A stretch of 64,000 bases of DNA from Paucibacter sediminis (GCF_030254645.1 NZ_CP116346.1:3637001-3701000); one strand, 5' to 3'; positions 17,986 to 28,480 are shown, numbered from the stretch's first letter. The notes: generated by a model from the letters alone, not told the origin. Translations and numbers: made by a program.

Positions 17986-18495
17986 ATGCAAGATCCGAAT
18001 ATCAGTATCCGTCCCGAAGGTTTTCAACGCGTCAGCGCGGCGCTGCGTGATCGCCAGCATGGCCATGCACCGCTGTGGCTGGAGGTGGCGGCCCGCACCT
18101 CGCAGGAGGCCGCCGACGCGCTGGGCGTGAGCCTGGGCCAGATTGCCAAGAGCGTGGTGTTCCGCCGCAAGGTCGACGAGCAGGCGGTGCTGGTGATCGC
18201 CTCGGGTGACAGGCGCGTGGACGAGAAAAAGCTCAAGGAGCTGACCGGCCCGCTGGGCCGCGCCGATGCCGACTACGTGAAGGCGCGCACCGGTTTCTCG
18301 ATCGGCGGCGTCTCGCCGCTGGGCTTTGCGCCGACGGGCGATGCCGCGCCGCCGCTGCTGTTCATCGACCGCGAGCTGTTCCGCTTCGAGCTGATCTGGG
18401 CCGCCGCCGGTCATCCCAATGGCGTGTTCCGCATGCGCCCGGACGAGCTGGTGCAGCTCACCGGCGCGCCGGTCATCGATGTGGTGCAGGCATGA
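17986..18495 (+). CDS. YbaK/EbsC (prolyl-tRNA editing domain) protein
   Basis: The 169-residue protein carries the YbaK/ProX deacylase fold. Visible landmarks are AKSVVFRRKVDEQAVLVIASGDRRVDEKKL (about residues 50-85), including the active-site Lys region IAKSVVF, and GGVSPLG near residue 108, the conserved substrate loop. Family members hydrolyse mischarged aminoacyl-tRNAs (Cys- or Ala-tRNAPro). The start at 17986 matches the family N-terminus; an ATG 9 bases upstream is also possible. Its stop overlaps the DUF1289 ATG by 4 bases. Confidence 0.88.
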   Translation: MQDPNISIRPEGFQRVSAALRDRQHGHAPLWLEVAARTSQEAADALGVSLGQIAKSVVFRRKVDEQAVLVIASGDRRVDEKKLKELTGPLGRADADYVKARTGFSIGGVSPLGFAPTGDAAPPLLFIDRELFRFELIWAAAGHPNGVFRMRPDELVQLTGAPVIDVVQA

Positions 18496-18713
18496 GCGAT
18501 ACCCCCGCACGCGTCGCCTCGCCCTGCACCAATGTCTGCCGCATGCACGAGGCGAGCGGCTTTTGCGAGGGCTGCGCGCGCACCATCGCCGAGATCGCCG
18601 CCTGGTCGCGCGCCGACGACGCCAGCCGCCTGGCCATCCTCGCCGCGCTGCCGCCGCGCCGCGCGCTGCTGGTGGAGCAGGGCATCTACACCGCCGCCGA
18701 ACCCAGCATCTGA
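18492..18713 (+). CDS. DUF1289 family small Cys-rich protein
   Basis: The 73-residue protein has the DUF1289 signature SPCTNVCRMHEASGFCEGC (residues about 10-28), with four Cys that could bind a metal, then RTIAEIAAW. The family is widespread in proteobacteria and its function is unknown, though it is often next to editing or redox genes. It is translationally coupled to the YbaK-like gene and lies 7 bases before the isomerase gene. Confidence 0.88.
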   Translation: MSDTPARVASPCTNVCRMHEASGFCEGCARTIAEIAAWSRADDASRLAILAALPPRRALLVEQGIYTAAEPSI

Positions 18714-18720
18714 GCAGCCT

Positions 18721-19365
18721 ATGAAGCACATCCGTTTCTATTTCGACCCGATCTCGCCCTATGCGGCGCTGGCCTTCGAGCGCCTGCCCGAGGCGCTGGC
18801 GGGCCAGAGCTACAGCGTCGATTACGTGCCAATCCTGTTCGCCGCGCTGCTCAAGGCCGGCGGCCAGAAGGGGCCGGCGGAGATCCCGGCCAAGCGCGCC
18901 TGGACCTATCGCCAGATCGCCTGGCACGCGCACCAGCTGCAGATTCCGATGCAGCTGCCGACCCCGCATCCCTTCAATCCGCTGGCCCTGCTGCGCCTGG
19001 CCTGGGCCAGCGCCGAGCCGGGCCGCACGCCGAGCCGGCTGGCGGTGGAGCGCATCTTCCGCCATGTCTGGCGCGGCGCCGGCGCCGACCCCAACGAGCC
19101 GCAGCGCCTGGCCGACCTGACGCAAGACCTGGCCCTGGTGCAGGACCCCGAGGGCGAGCCGGTCAAGCAGGCGCTGCGCGGCGCCACCGATGCGGCGCTG
19201 GCGGCGGGCGTGTTCGGCGTGCCCACGCTGGAGCTCGAGGGCCGGCTGTTCTGGGGGCTGGACGCGCTGCCCATGGTGGCGGCCTGCCTGCAGGGGGATG
19301 CCTGGTTCGACGGCGGCGCCTGGGAGGCGGCCGGCGCGGCGCCGCCCGGGGTGCAGCGCGGCTGA
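18721..19365 (+). CDS. 2-hydroxychromene-2-carboxylate isomerase-like (DsbA fold, GST kappa type)
   Basis: The 214-residue protein starts RFYFDPISPYAALAFERLP, where the Ser of SPYA replaces the redox Cys as in HCCA isomerase and kappa-class GST. It ends with FGVPTLELEGRLFWGLDALPMV, the family's cis-Pro and glutathione-site region. Such enzymes isomerise naphthalene-pathway intermediates using glutathione. No aromatic degradation genes are nearby, so the physiological substrate is open. It is the last gene of the YbaK-DUF1289 unit. Confidence 0.85.
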   Translation: MKHIRFYFDPISPYAALAFERLPEALAGQSYSVDYVPILFAALLKAGGQKGPAEIPAKRAWTYRQIAWHAHQLQIPMQLPTPHPFNPLALLRLAWASAEPGRTPSRLAVERIFRHVWRGAGADPNEPQRLADLTQDLALVQDPEGEPVKQALRGATDAALAAGVFGVPTLELEGRLFWGLDALPMVAACLQGDAWFDGGAWEAAGAAPPGVQRG

Positions 19366-19473
19366 AGCGGGGCTCTCTGCAGCGCATGCCGGGCGCTGCG
19401 CAATTGGTCGCAAGGCGCGCGACGCCCCGGCGCCGAGTTCCTAGCATGGCTTCCACATCGTTCGGGAGCCATC

Positions 19474-20405
<932 letters not shown>

Positions 20406-20409
<4 letters not shown>

Positions 20410-21989
20410 GCGGGGCGCTGCGCTGGCTGGCGCCGATCTGGCCGGTGGCCTTGGCGGACTTGCGCGAGCGCAGCCGCGGCCGCGGCTTTGTGCTGGCGCT
20501 GCTGCTGTGCGGCGCGCTGGCCGGCCTGGTGCTGCGCGGCGACATGATGCTGGCCGTGGGCGGCTACCGCGGCGCCCACAACGCGGCCTGGGTGGGCGCG
20601 CAGATGGCGCTGGTCTTCAACACCATGATGAGCTTGTTCGGCTACTTCCTGATCAAGGGCGGCGTGCAGCGCGACGCGCGTTCGGGCATGGACCAGATCC
20701 TCGGCAGCACCGGCCTCGGCGCGCTGCGCTACATGCTGGGCAAATGGCTCAGCCATCTGCTGTTGCTGCTGAGCATGCTCCTGGTGATGCTGGCGATGGC
20801 GGTGCTGCAGCAGTTCCTGCCGCCGGCGGGGCTGGCGCAGGTGGCGATGGCCGGCCCCTGGCAGGCGGCCACGGCACTGCTGGGCCCCTTCCTGGTGTTG
20901 AGCCTGCCGCTGCTGATGCTGCTGGCGGCGCTCAGCCTGGTGTTCGAGAGCCTGCCCTGGATGCGCGGCGCGCTGGGCAATGGCGTGGTCGTCCTGTTGC
21001 TGGGCGTGCTGATGAGCCAGGCGGTGCTGCGCAGCGAGCGCGGCGCGGCCGAGCCCTTGGGCATCTCGGTGCTGGTGCCGGATATGCGCGCTGCGCTGCT
21101 GAGCCAGGTGCCGCAGGAGAAGCTGCCCGGCTACACCCTGGGCTCGGGCTTCACCAGCGCCACGCAGCTGCGCCAACAGGGCGTCTTCCAATGGAACGGC
21201 ATGGCCTGGACCGCTCGCCAGGTGCTGACGCAATGGGCCTTCGTGCTGCCCGCGGCCGGCTTGCTGGGGCTGGCGGCCTGCTTTCATGCCGCCTATGTCG
21301 CGCGTGGCCGGCGCATGCCGGCGGCCGAACCGCTGGCGGAGCTGGCCGAGGCCGAGCCGCGCGGTGCCGGCCGCCTGCGCCAGGTGCTGCGCCTGCCGCC
21401 GGGCTTGCGGCGCTTCGGGCCGCTGCTGTGGGCGGAGCTGCGCCTGTTGCTGCGCCAGCCGCGCTGGTGGCAGGCCGGCGCGCTCGCGCTGATGGTGGCC
21501 GGCGCCTTGCTGACGGGTGCGCGCGCCCAGCATGATCTGCTGCTGGCCAGCCTGGCCTGGGCGGCGCTGATGCTGGCGCCGGCGGGTGGCCGTGCGCCCG
21601 CCCATGACGCCGGCGCGCTGCTGGGCAGCAGCGCCTGCGGCGGCCGCAGCCAGCGGCTGGCGCTGTTCGCTGCGGGCGTGTTGCTGTGCCTCGCGCTGTG
21701 CGGCGGTGCCGGCCTGGCAATGCTGGCGGCGGGGCGCTGGGAGCTGCTGCTGGCCACCGCGGCCGCCTGCCTGTTCCTGCCGGCCCTGCTGATCAGCCTG
21801 GGCGCCTGGAGTGGCGGCCCGCACCTGGGCGAGAGCGTGGCCATGCTGTGGCTGCTGCTGGGCTGGCAAGGCCTGACCCCGCTGGATCCGCTGCTGAGCG
21901 GCGCGCCGGTCTACGCCGGCCTGGCCCTGCTGGCCTGGGCCGCGGGCGAGCTGATGCCGCGGCGCCGCCTCGAGCAAGCTTGGGCCTGA
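20406..21989 (+). CDS. ABC-2 type exporter permease
   Basis: The 527-residue inner-membrane protein has roughly 10-12 hydrophobic helices in two clusters, split by a periplasmic region (about residues 215-280, from ERGAAEPLGISVLVPDMRAALL to QGVFQWNGMAW). It partners the preceding ATPase. The arrangement resembles bacterial ABC exporters in which one long permease carries both membrane halves. The cargo is unknown. It is followed by a 208-base intergenic region before the MHS symporter gene. Confidence 0.83.
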
Positions 21990-22197
21990 GCCGCCGCGGC
22001 GCATCGCGGTGCGCTCGGTGCTTACCCTTGATGGGGCTCAAATTTCGCATGGAGAAACAGTGGCCTAGGGTTGCTGCGGGTTTCGTCAGCCAGCGTTCAG
22101 TCTCGCGTCAGAGACGGGTCAGAGGAGGGGCTCACAGTCGCCCCCAAGGATCACCGGGCGGTGGTTCTCCACGACGCTTCTACTGGAGACTTCTCAC

Positions 22198-23883
22198 ATG
22201 GCAACTGCTACTGCAGTGTCGACCAACACGCCGATGACGGCGGAAGAGAAGAAGGTCATCTTCGCCTCTTCCCTCGGCACGGTGTTCGAGTGGTACGACT
22301 TCTACCTCTACGGTTCGCTGGCGCCGATCATCGCCAAGCAGTTCTTCTCGGGTCTGGACCCGCAGGCGGCCTTCATCGCCTCGCTGCTGGCCTTTGCCGC
22401 GGGCTTCATCGTGCGCCCCTTCGGCGCACTGGTGTTCGGCCGCCTGGGCGACATGATCGGTCGCAAGTACACCTTCCTGGTGACCATCCTGATCATGGGT
22501 CTGTCGACCTTTATCGTGGGTGTGCTGCCGTCCTATGCCACCATCGGATCGGCCGCCCCGGTGATCCTGATCGGCCTGCGCATGCTGCAGGGCCTGGCGC
22601 TGGGCGGCGAGTATGGTGGCGCCGCCACCTATGTGGCCGAGCATGCCCCGCAGGGCAAGCGCGGTGCCTACACCTCCTGGATCCAGACCACCGCGACGCT
22701 GGGTCTGTTCCTGTCGCTGATGGTGATTCTGGGCACCCGCACCATGATCGGTGAGCAGGCCTTCGCCGAGTGGGGCTGGCGCGTGCCCTTCATCGTCTCG
22801 ATCCTGCTGCTGGCCATCAGCGTCTGGATTCGTCTGTCGATGAACGAATCGCCCGCCTTCCAGAAGATGAAGAGCGAGGGCAAGACCTCCAAGGCACCGC
22901 TGTCCGAGTCCTTCGGCCAGTGGAAGAACCTGAAGATCGTGGCGCTGGCGCTGTTCGGCCTGGTGGCCGGCCAGGGCGTGGTCTGGTATTCGGGCCAGTT
23001 CTATGCGCTGTTCTTCCTGACCAGCGTGTTGAAGGTGGATTCGTCCACCGCCAACATCATGGTGGCGGTCTCGCTGCTGCTGGGCACGCCCTTCTTCGTG
23101 GTGTTCGGCACGCTGTCTGACAAGATCGGCCGCAAGCCCATCATCATGGCCGGCCTGCTGCTGGCCTGCGTGACCTACTTCCCGCTGTTCAAGGCACTCA
23201 CCAACGCCGCCAACCCGGACCTGGCCAAGGCGCAAGCCTCCGCGCAGATCTCGCTGACGGTGGACATGAGCACCTGCTCCTTCCAGGGCAGCCCGATTGC
23301 CCGTGAGGTGGACTTCACCAGCTCCTGCGACATCGCCAAGCGTGCCCTGGCACTGTCTTCGGCCAGCTACGAAACCCTGCCCGGCGCGGCCGGCAGCGTG
23401 GCCGTCGTCAAGGTCGGCGACAAGCAGATCACTGGTCTGAACGCGAGCGTGGCCGCAGGCGGTCACAAGTTCGATGAGGCCAGCGCCAAGGGCATCGCCG
23501 CCTTCAAGAAGGAACTGGGCGACGCGATGAAGGCCGCCGGCTACCCCGCCAAGGCCGATCCGGCCAAGGTGAACCAGCCGATGGTGATCGCGATTCTGTT
23601 CGTGCTGGTGTTGTACGTGACGATGGTCTACGGCCCGATTGCGGCGATGCTGGTGGAGCTGTTCCCGACCCGCATCCGCTACACCTCGATGAGCCTGCCG
23701 TACCACATCGGCAATGGCTGGTTCGGTGGCCTGCTGCCCTCCATCACCTTCGCGATGGTGGCGCAGAACGGCAACATCTACCACGGTCTCTGGTACCCCA
23801 TCGGCGTGGCCGCCATGACCCTGGTGATCGGCCTGCTGTTTGTGCGTGAGACCAAGGACGTGGACATCTACGCGCACGACTGA
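22198..23883 (+). CDS. MHS-family MFS metabolite:H+ symporter with a 125-residue insert
   Basis: The 561-residue inner-membrane protein opens with GTVFEWYDFYLYGSLAPIIA and carries FGRLGDMIGRKYTF, both hallmarks of the metabolite:H+ symporter group (ShiA/ProP/KgtP-like). GLALGGEYGGAATYVAEHAP is the helix 4-5 signature. Residues about 335-458, after helix 9 or so, form a soluble insert not present in the 430-residue canonical members. It contains Cys360 and Cys377, which could form a disulfide if periplasmic. The substrate is probably a carboxylate. GGAGACTTCTCAC precedes the ATG, and a strong terminator follows. Confidence 0.85.
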   Translation: MATATAVSTNTPMTAEEKKVIFASSLGTVFEWYDFYLYGSLAPIIAKQFFSGLDPQAAFIASLLAFAAGFIVRPFGALVFGRLGDMIGRKYTFLVTILIMGLSTFIVGVLPSYATIGSAAPVILIGLRMLQGLALGGEYGGAATYVAEHAPQGKRGAYTSWIQTTATLGLFLSLMVILGTRTMIGEQAFAEWGWRVPFIVSILLLAISVWIRLSMNESPAFQKMKSEGKTSKAPLSESFGQWKNLKIVALALFGLVAGQGVVWYSGQFYALFFLTSVLKVDSSTANIMVAVSLLLGTPFFVVFGTLSDKIGRKPIIMAGLLLACVTYFPLFKALTNAANPDLAKAQASAQISLTVDMSTCSFQGSPIAREVDFTSSCDIAKRALALSSASYETLPGAAGSVAVVKVGDKQITGLNASVAAGGHKFDEASAKGIAAFKKELGDAMKAAGYPAKADPAKVNQPMVIAILFVLVLYVTMVYGPIAAMLVELFPTRIRYTSMSLPYHIGNGWFGGLLPSITFAMVAQNGNIYHGLWYPIGVAAMTLVIGLLFVRETKDVDIYAHD

Positions 23884-23919
23884 TGTCGACCTGACTGCAG
23901 CGCGACTGCAGCCAACCGA

Positions 23920-23943
23920 AAAGGGCTCCGCAAGGAGCCCTTT
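23920..23943 (+). terminator. rho-independent terminator after the MHS transporter gene
   Basis: AAAGGGCTCC and GGAGCCCTTT form a perfect 10-base stem around GCAA, followed by TCTCG. Confidence 0.85.
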
Positions 23944-24127
23944 CTCGTGGCGTGAGCTCTAGGCGCGTTCGTTTGCCTGCGCCCCCGTGCCGGGAACCGC
24001 TCATCGCGGCGAGCCGGCCATTTGTCGCTTGGCCGACCTGAGTTGTGCCGTATGCACGCCCGTCTGGCGCGAGGCCGCCGACAATTCATCCGTCGAGTCG
24101 AAGATTCACTCCAACCGGGCCTTGCGG

Positions 24128-24541
24128 ATGATTCACTGTTCTACCCTCAAACGGCGGCACGCCGGCTTCACCTTGATCGAGTTGATGATCACTGTGGTGG
24201 TAGTCGGCGTTCTGGCCGCGGTGGCCATACCTTCGTACCAGTCGTTTGTGCGCAGAGGTCATCGCAGCGACGCTGTCGATACGGCAGCGCGGGTCATGCA
24301 GGCCCAGGAGCGTTGGCGCAGCGAAAACAGCAGCTACGCCACGCTGGCCCAGCTCAATATCAGTTCACCCACGGTCGGGGGCTACTACTCCTTTGCGCTG
24401 TCGAGTGTCGACGCAACCGGCTATACCCTGACCTTCACCGGTCTGGGCAGCCAGGCCTCCGACAGCGGCTGTGCCACGCTGGCACTGACGGTGACCGCTG
24501 GCGCCGCCAACTACGCGCAGCCTGCCTGCTGGAGCCGCTGA
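24128..24541 (+). CDS. pilE: type IV pilin-like protein, PilE family
   Basis: The 137-residue prepilin has a 13-residue basic leader ending in Gly before FTLIELMITVVVVGVLAAVAIPSYQ. This is the class III signal cleaved and N-methylated by PilD, with the conserved Glu5 of the mature chain. The C-terminal half has the paired Cys of a pilin D-loop (SGCATL and PACW). It opens a minor pilin cluster and resembles the PilE minor pilin of Pseudomonas-type fim/pil operons. The ATG at 24128 has only a weak ribosome site. Confidence 0.85.
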   Translation: MIHCSTLKRRHAGFTLIELMITVVVVGVLAAVAIPSYQSFVRRGHRSDAVDTAARVMQAQERWRSENSSYATLAQLNISSPTVGGYYSFALSSVDATGYTLTFTGLGSQASDSGCATLALTVTAGAANYAQPACWSR

Positions 24542-25017
24542 TGCACCGCGCCGCCACCAACTGCGGGATGACCCTCGTCGAACTGATGGTGACCTTGGTC
24601 GTGGTCGCGATCCTGATGGCTGTGGCCGTGCCGGGCGCAGTGGATCTGTTCAGGCGGTTGCGCATCGAAGGCGTGGCCAATGAGCTGGGTACCGATCTGC
24701 AGTACGCCCGCTCCGAGTCCATCCGGCGCCGCGAGGATGTCACCTTGGTGAGCAGCGCGGACGGCAGTTCCTATAGGCTGAAGGGGCTCACCAGCGGGAT
24801 CGTGCTGAAGACCGTGGACCTGCCCAGTGGAGCCAGCCTGTCCCAGGGCGTCACGATCCGGTTTGAAAGCCTGCGCGGCAGTGCCGCTGCCACGGGCAGC
24901 ATTGATGTCACGGTATCCGGCACCACCGCAAAGCTGACGCTGGCGGTGGACGAGGTCGGGCGCGTGACCACCTGCATCGCCGAAGGCTCGTTCATGGGGA
25001 GGATCAAGCCATGCTGA
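24541..25017 (+). CDS. fimT: minor pseudopilin FimT/GspH family
   Basis: The 158-residue prepilin has leader NCG before MTLVELMVTLVVVAILMAVAVP and a GspH/FimT-type C-terminal domain with LQYARSESIRRREDVTL near residue 55. The protein is processed by PilD and inserted in the inner membrane for pilus assembly. Its ATG shares one base with the preceding stop (TGATG), so it is coupled to the pilE-like gene. It overlaps pilW by 7 bases. Confidence 0.87.
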   Translation: MHRAATNCGMTLVELMVTLVVVAILMAVAVPGAVDLFRRLRIEGVANELGTDLQYARSESIRRREDVTLVSSADGSSYRLKGLTSGIVLKTVDLPSGASLSQGVTIRFESLRGSAAATGSIDVTVSGTTAKLTLAVDEVGRVTTCIAEGSFMGRIKPC

Positions 25018-25733
25018 ACATGACGATGACGTCGCGATCGTCAAGACGCCGGGGGGCACGGCTTGAGCGTGGCATTTCCCTGGTCGAGCTGATGGTGGGG
25101 CTGACGGTGGGCCTGATGGTGACGGCTGGTGCGATATCGCTGTTCGCGAGCAATGTCTCGCAGAGTCGGCGCGTGGTGGCAAATGCCCGTGTGGAGCAGG
25201 ATCTGCGCAATATCGCCGATCTGATCACACGCGACCTGCGCCGTGCGGGTTATTGGGGCAACGCCATCAACGGCACGCTTGCCGTCGGCGCCGCCGCTGC
25301 TGCTGCGTCCAACCCCTATGCGTCGGTGGCGCCCGCCAGTTCGCCGACGGATGGACAAATCGTCTATTCCTTTTCTCGCGGCGCCGAGGATGATGCGAAA
25401 AGCGATGCCGAGACTTTCGGCTTCAGGCGCAATGCTGACGATGGCACGGTCGAAATGCAGACCAGCAACGGTACCTGGAAAAAACTCAACGATCCAAACT
25501 ACACCACCATCACCTCGCTGAGCCTGAACGACGCCAGCCCGGACACCATTCCGCTTGGTTACCGCTGCCCGACGAATTGCTCCCCGGGCTCAGCCGGTTG
25601 CCCCGAGGTCAAGGTGCGCCGCTACGACCTGGTGCTGACGGGGCGCTCGGTGCTGGACAGCACCGTGGTCCGCACGCTGCGCACCAGCGTACGGCTTCGC
25701 AACGATGAAATGTCGGGCAAATGCCCGGCCTAA
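25011..25733 (+). CDS. pilW: minor pilin PilW
   Basis: The 240-residue prepilin has leader ERG before ISLVELMVGLTVGLMVTAGAISLF, with the conserved Glu at mature position 5. It continues with RVVANARVEQDLRNIADLITRDLRRAGYWG, the diagnostic PilW/GspJ-type region. A Cys cluster (CPTNCSPGSAGCPE) lies near residue 187. It is a component of the PilVWX priming complex for type IV pilus assembly. Confidence 0.87.
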   Translation: MLNMTMTSRSSRRRGARLERGISLVELMVGLTVGLMVTAGAISLFASNVSQSRRVVANARVEQDLRNIADLITRDLRRAGYWGNAINGTLAVGAAAAAASNPYASVAPASSPTDGQIVYSFSRGAEDDAKSDAETFGFRRNADDGTVEMQTSNGTWKKLNDPNYTTITSLSLNDASPDTIPLGYRCPTNCSPGSAGCPEVKVRRYDLVLTGRSVLDSTVVRTLRTSVRLRNDEMSGKCPA

Positions 25734-25755
25734 GCGGGGCGTGAGGACAGTAAGC

Positions 25756-27015
25756 ATGAAGCAGCAACATCCAGCATCGAATGCGCGGCAGCGCGGCGTC
25801 GGCACCCTGGTGGTCACCCTGACCCTGATGCTCAGCATGTCATTGATCGTGTTCTATCTGAACCGCAATGTCATTTTTGAGCAGCGCACCGCGGCCAACC
25901 AGATTCGTTCGACCGAGGCCATGGAACTGGCCGAGGGCGGCATGGAGTGGGCGCTGGGCATGCTCAATACCCCCAGGGAAATAGACCCGGCCTGCGTGCC
26001 CACCAGTTCGGGTAGCAGCTTCAGAAAGCGTTACCTGGCGCCCAGCGGCACCACGTTCACGCCTCTGGCCGGTGTGACCGCGGGTTGCAAGCGCAGTGGC
26101 GGCGCCTGGACCTGCAGCTGCCCGACCAGCGGCAATGCCAGCCTAGGCAACGCCAGCGAACCTAGCTTCACGGTCGTGTTCGAGGCCCTTGCGGGTCAGT
26201 CGGGCGCGGTACAGATTACTTCCTATGGGTGCACGGCCCAGTCCGCTGCCTGCCAGGCGGGGCAGACGGGCAGCGCCGACGCGAGTGCCATGGTCAGGGC
26301 GGTGCTCAAGGCCAGCCCCCTGCTGCCGGGCAAACCCGCCGGGCCCATCACCTGCGGAACTTCTTGTGCCATTGGTGGCTCTTACAACATCGTCAACAAC
26401 GATGTGGAAACCAACGGCGTGCTGGTCAATGCCGGCACGACCATCACCACCAGCCCGGGCACCTCGCTGACGACCATCCCCGGCCAACCCGCGGCCAATG
26501 CGCTGGTCGGTTCCGACAAGTCGCTGGCAGATCTGGCCAGCGCCGACCCGACCTGCAGCAATTCCCGCATGTTCAATGCCTACTTCGGTACCACCATGGA
26601 TGAGTTCAGAACGGCGCCGACCACCACGGTGCTGTCCTGCAGCAGTGCCAGCGATTGCAGCAACAAGTTGAGCACCGCCTACGACCAGGGCAAGCGCGCC
26701 TTCTATTTCACCTCCGACGTGCAGTTGAGCGGTAACGGCACTTTGGGGACGGTGGCGGATCCGGTGGTGTTCGTGACGCCCAATGCGTTGAAGGTGAACG
26801 GGAACTGGGATCTCTATGGCATGGTGTTTTCCAATTCGGCCGATTACAACAACCTCGGCACGGGTGCGGCCAATATCCATGGCGCCATCGTCAGCTGTGC
26901 GGCCTATTCGAACAATGGCAATGGCACGGCGGCATACGACCCGAATGTGCTGAACAACCTGAATGCAAACAACGGCACCATCGTGCGTGTGCCCGGTAGT
27001 TGGCGCGACTGGTAA
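25756..27015 (+). CDS. pilX: PilX-type pilus assembly protein with long C-terminal extension
   Basis: The 419-residue protein has an N-terminal PilX domain: RQRGVGTLVVTLTLMLSMSLIVFYLNR is the membrane helix, followed by QRTAANQIRSTEAMELAEGGMEWALG. The residues from about 195 on form a Thr/Asn/Gly-rich extension with repeated short strands (SYNIVNNDVETNGVLVNAG, NGTLGTVADPVVFVTPNALKVNGNWDLYG) resembling a beta-solenoid. Ordinary PilX is under 200 residues. The extension may be exposed at the pilus tip. It sits 22 bases after pilW. Confidence 0.82.
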   Translation: MKQQHPASNARQRGVGTLVVTLTLMLSMSLIVFYLNRNVIFEQRTAANQIRSTEAMELAEGGMEWALGMLNTPREIDPACVPTSSGSSFRKRYLAPSGTTFTPLAGVTAGCKRSGGAWTCSCPTSGNASLGNASEPSFTVVFEALAGQSGAVQITSYGCTAQSAACQAGQTGSADASAMVRAVLKASPLLPGKPAGPITCGTSCAIGGSYNIVNNDVETNGVLVNAGTTITTSPGTSLTTIPGQPAANALVGSDKSLADLASADPTCSNSRMFNAYFGTTMDEFRTAPTTTVLSCSSASDCSNKLSTAYDQGKRAFYFTSDVQLSGNGTLGTVADPVVFVTPNALKVNGNWDLYGMVFSNSADYNNLGTGAANIHGAIVSCAAYSNNGNGTAAYDPNVLNNLNANNGTIVRVPGSWRDW

Positions 27016-27027
27016 GTGGAGATCCTC

Positions 27028-28185
27028 ATGATGCTGACGACGACAAATACCTACCGGCTTCGGACCATGGGCAGACAACGCGGCTTCACCCTGATCGAGG
27101 CCATGGTGGCGCTGCTGATCATGGCGTTCAGCATGCTGGGCCTGGCGGGCATGCAGATGGTGATGTCGCGCAATGCCGATCTGGCGCGCCAGCGCAGCGA
27201 AGCAACCAGGCTGGCGCAGGAAAAGATCGAGGAACTGCGTGCCTTCAATTCGATCGAAGCCGGTGCGGGCAAGGCGGCCTGGGATTCGCTTGCGAGCGCC
27301 CCCGATGAGATCGCGACGGGCTCCAACGTGACCTTTACGCGGCAGGTCACCATGGGCGGCAGCAATGCCGATGCGCAGCGCACCATCCAGGTGGCGGTTT
27401 CTTGGGTCGATCGGGCCGGCGAAACCAAGAGCGTGACGCTCAACTCTTACATTGCCAAGACCGATCCGGCCTTGTCGGGTGCGCTGGGCTTTCCGCTGCC
27501 AGGAAACGGCAATATCAAGCGCCCGAAGAACCGCAATCTGAACATTCCGATTGCCGCGACCGACCTGGGGGAGGGTAAGAGCGCGGTGCCGTTGGGTAAT
27601 TTTGTGATCGTGTTCAGCAATGACTCGGGCTATGTTGTGCGGCGCTGTGGTTCCATGCCCTCCACGGCGGCCGAGGCGGAGAGCTGCGAAAACTACCCGG
27701 CCTATATCCTGGCGGGTTATGTGTCAGGTTCAAATTCGGCCGTCACCGGGCTCAATTTCAGCGGACTCTCGGGAACGACATCGCATGGCGCGGCGGATTG
27801 CAGCTTCGGCAACGCGGAAAACCAGAATACGCCCGGAGCCTTCATCGCCGGCTACAAATACTATCTGTGCGTGATGCGGGTAGCCGCTACGACTGATCCC
27901 TGGGCCGGCAAGGTACTCCTGACCGGCATGGCTTCGGGTAGCAACTATCTGGTCTGCCGGTTCCAGTACGCGGCCACGAATGGGCTCAGCGACAACCAAC
28001 GCAACTTCCAGGCCTACACCAACGTGCGGGAGTCGCTGGATCAACAGAACTATTACATCACCACCAGCGGTTCATGCCCCACTGTGAGCGGCCTGGCGAC
28101 CACCCTGCATCAGCGCTGCATCAGCAGCAACGCCAATCGCGCGATAGATTGCCCGGCCAGCCCCGACCCCGCTCCGGCACCTTAG
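27028..28185 (+). CDS. pilV: type IV pilus modification protein PilV-like
   Basis: The 385-residue prepilin has a 23-residue leader ending RQRG before FTLIEAMVALLIMAFSMLGLAGMQ, the PilV/GspI type helix with Glu5. A large C-terminal domain follows, with several Cys (CGSMPS, ESCENYP, DCSFGN, YYLCVM, LVCRF, GSCPTV, QRCISS, IDCPAS) that could form disulfides. It is roughly twice the usual PilV length. I chose the ATG at 27028 because GTGGAG (27016-27021) looks like the ribosome site. It is the last gene of the pilin cluster; no pilY1 gene follows. Confidence 0.82.
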   Translation: MMLTTTNTYRLRTMGRQRGFTLIEAMVALLIMAFSMLGLAGMQMVMSRNADLARQRSEATRLAQEKIEELRAFNSIEAGAGKAAWDSLASAPDEIATGSNVTFTRQVTMGGSNADAQRTIQVAVSWVDRAGETKSVTLNSYIAKTDPALSGALGFPLPGNGNIKRPKNRNLNIPIAATDLGEGKSAVPLGNFVIVFSNDSGYVVRRCGSMPSTAAEAESCENYPAYILAGYVSGSNSAVTGLNFSGLSGTTSHGAADCSFGNAENQNTPGAFIAGYKYYLCVMRVAATTDPWAGKVLLTGMASGSNYLVCRFQYAATNGLSDNQRNFQAYTNVRESLDQQNYYITTSGSCPTVSGLATTLHQRCISSNANRAIDCPASPDPAPAP

Positions 28186-28275
28186 TGCTGTTTGAAGGGA
28201 CAGGACGCCGCGCTCAGCCCGGCGTCAGCAAGCCCGGCCAGAATGCGGCATCGAATCTTTGCCAGGAACTCTGAC

Positions 28276-28473
28276 ATGTGGAAATTGCTCGTCGCCTTCG
28301 TGATCTTTGCCGCCCTGGCGCTCTTCGTGCTGACCAAGAGTGGCGGCAATATCGACATGGGTGGCGAGAAGCATGATGTCTCGGCGCCGCACGCCGAGGC
28401 TTCGGCCCCGGCCGCCACCCCGGCCGCGGATGCCGCCAGCGCCGCGGCACCGGCATCTGCCGCCTCCAACTGA
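28276..28473 (+). CDS. small membrane protein with Ala/Pro-rich tail
   Basis: The 65-residue protein has one hydrophobic helix (WKLLVAFVIFAALALFVLTK, residues 2-21), a short polar stretch with His (GGEKHDVSAPHAE) and an Ala/Pro/Ser-rich tail. AGGAA precedes the ATG. It lies between pilV and the narX promoter. I do not recognise a function; a linker to the cell envelope is possible. Confidence 0.6.
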   Translation: MWKLLVAFVIFAALALFVLTKSGGNIDMGGEKHDVSAPHAEASAPAATPAADAASAAAPASAASN

Positions 28474-28480
28474 GGCCGGC

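Noticed and set aside
22031-22044. TTGATGGGGCTCAA before the MHS transporter as an FNR box
   Set aside because: The right half departs from ATCAA, the site lies about 160 bases from the start codon, and the gene has no evident anaerobic role.
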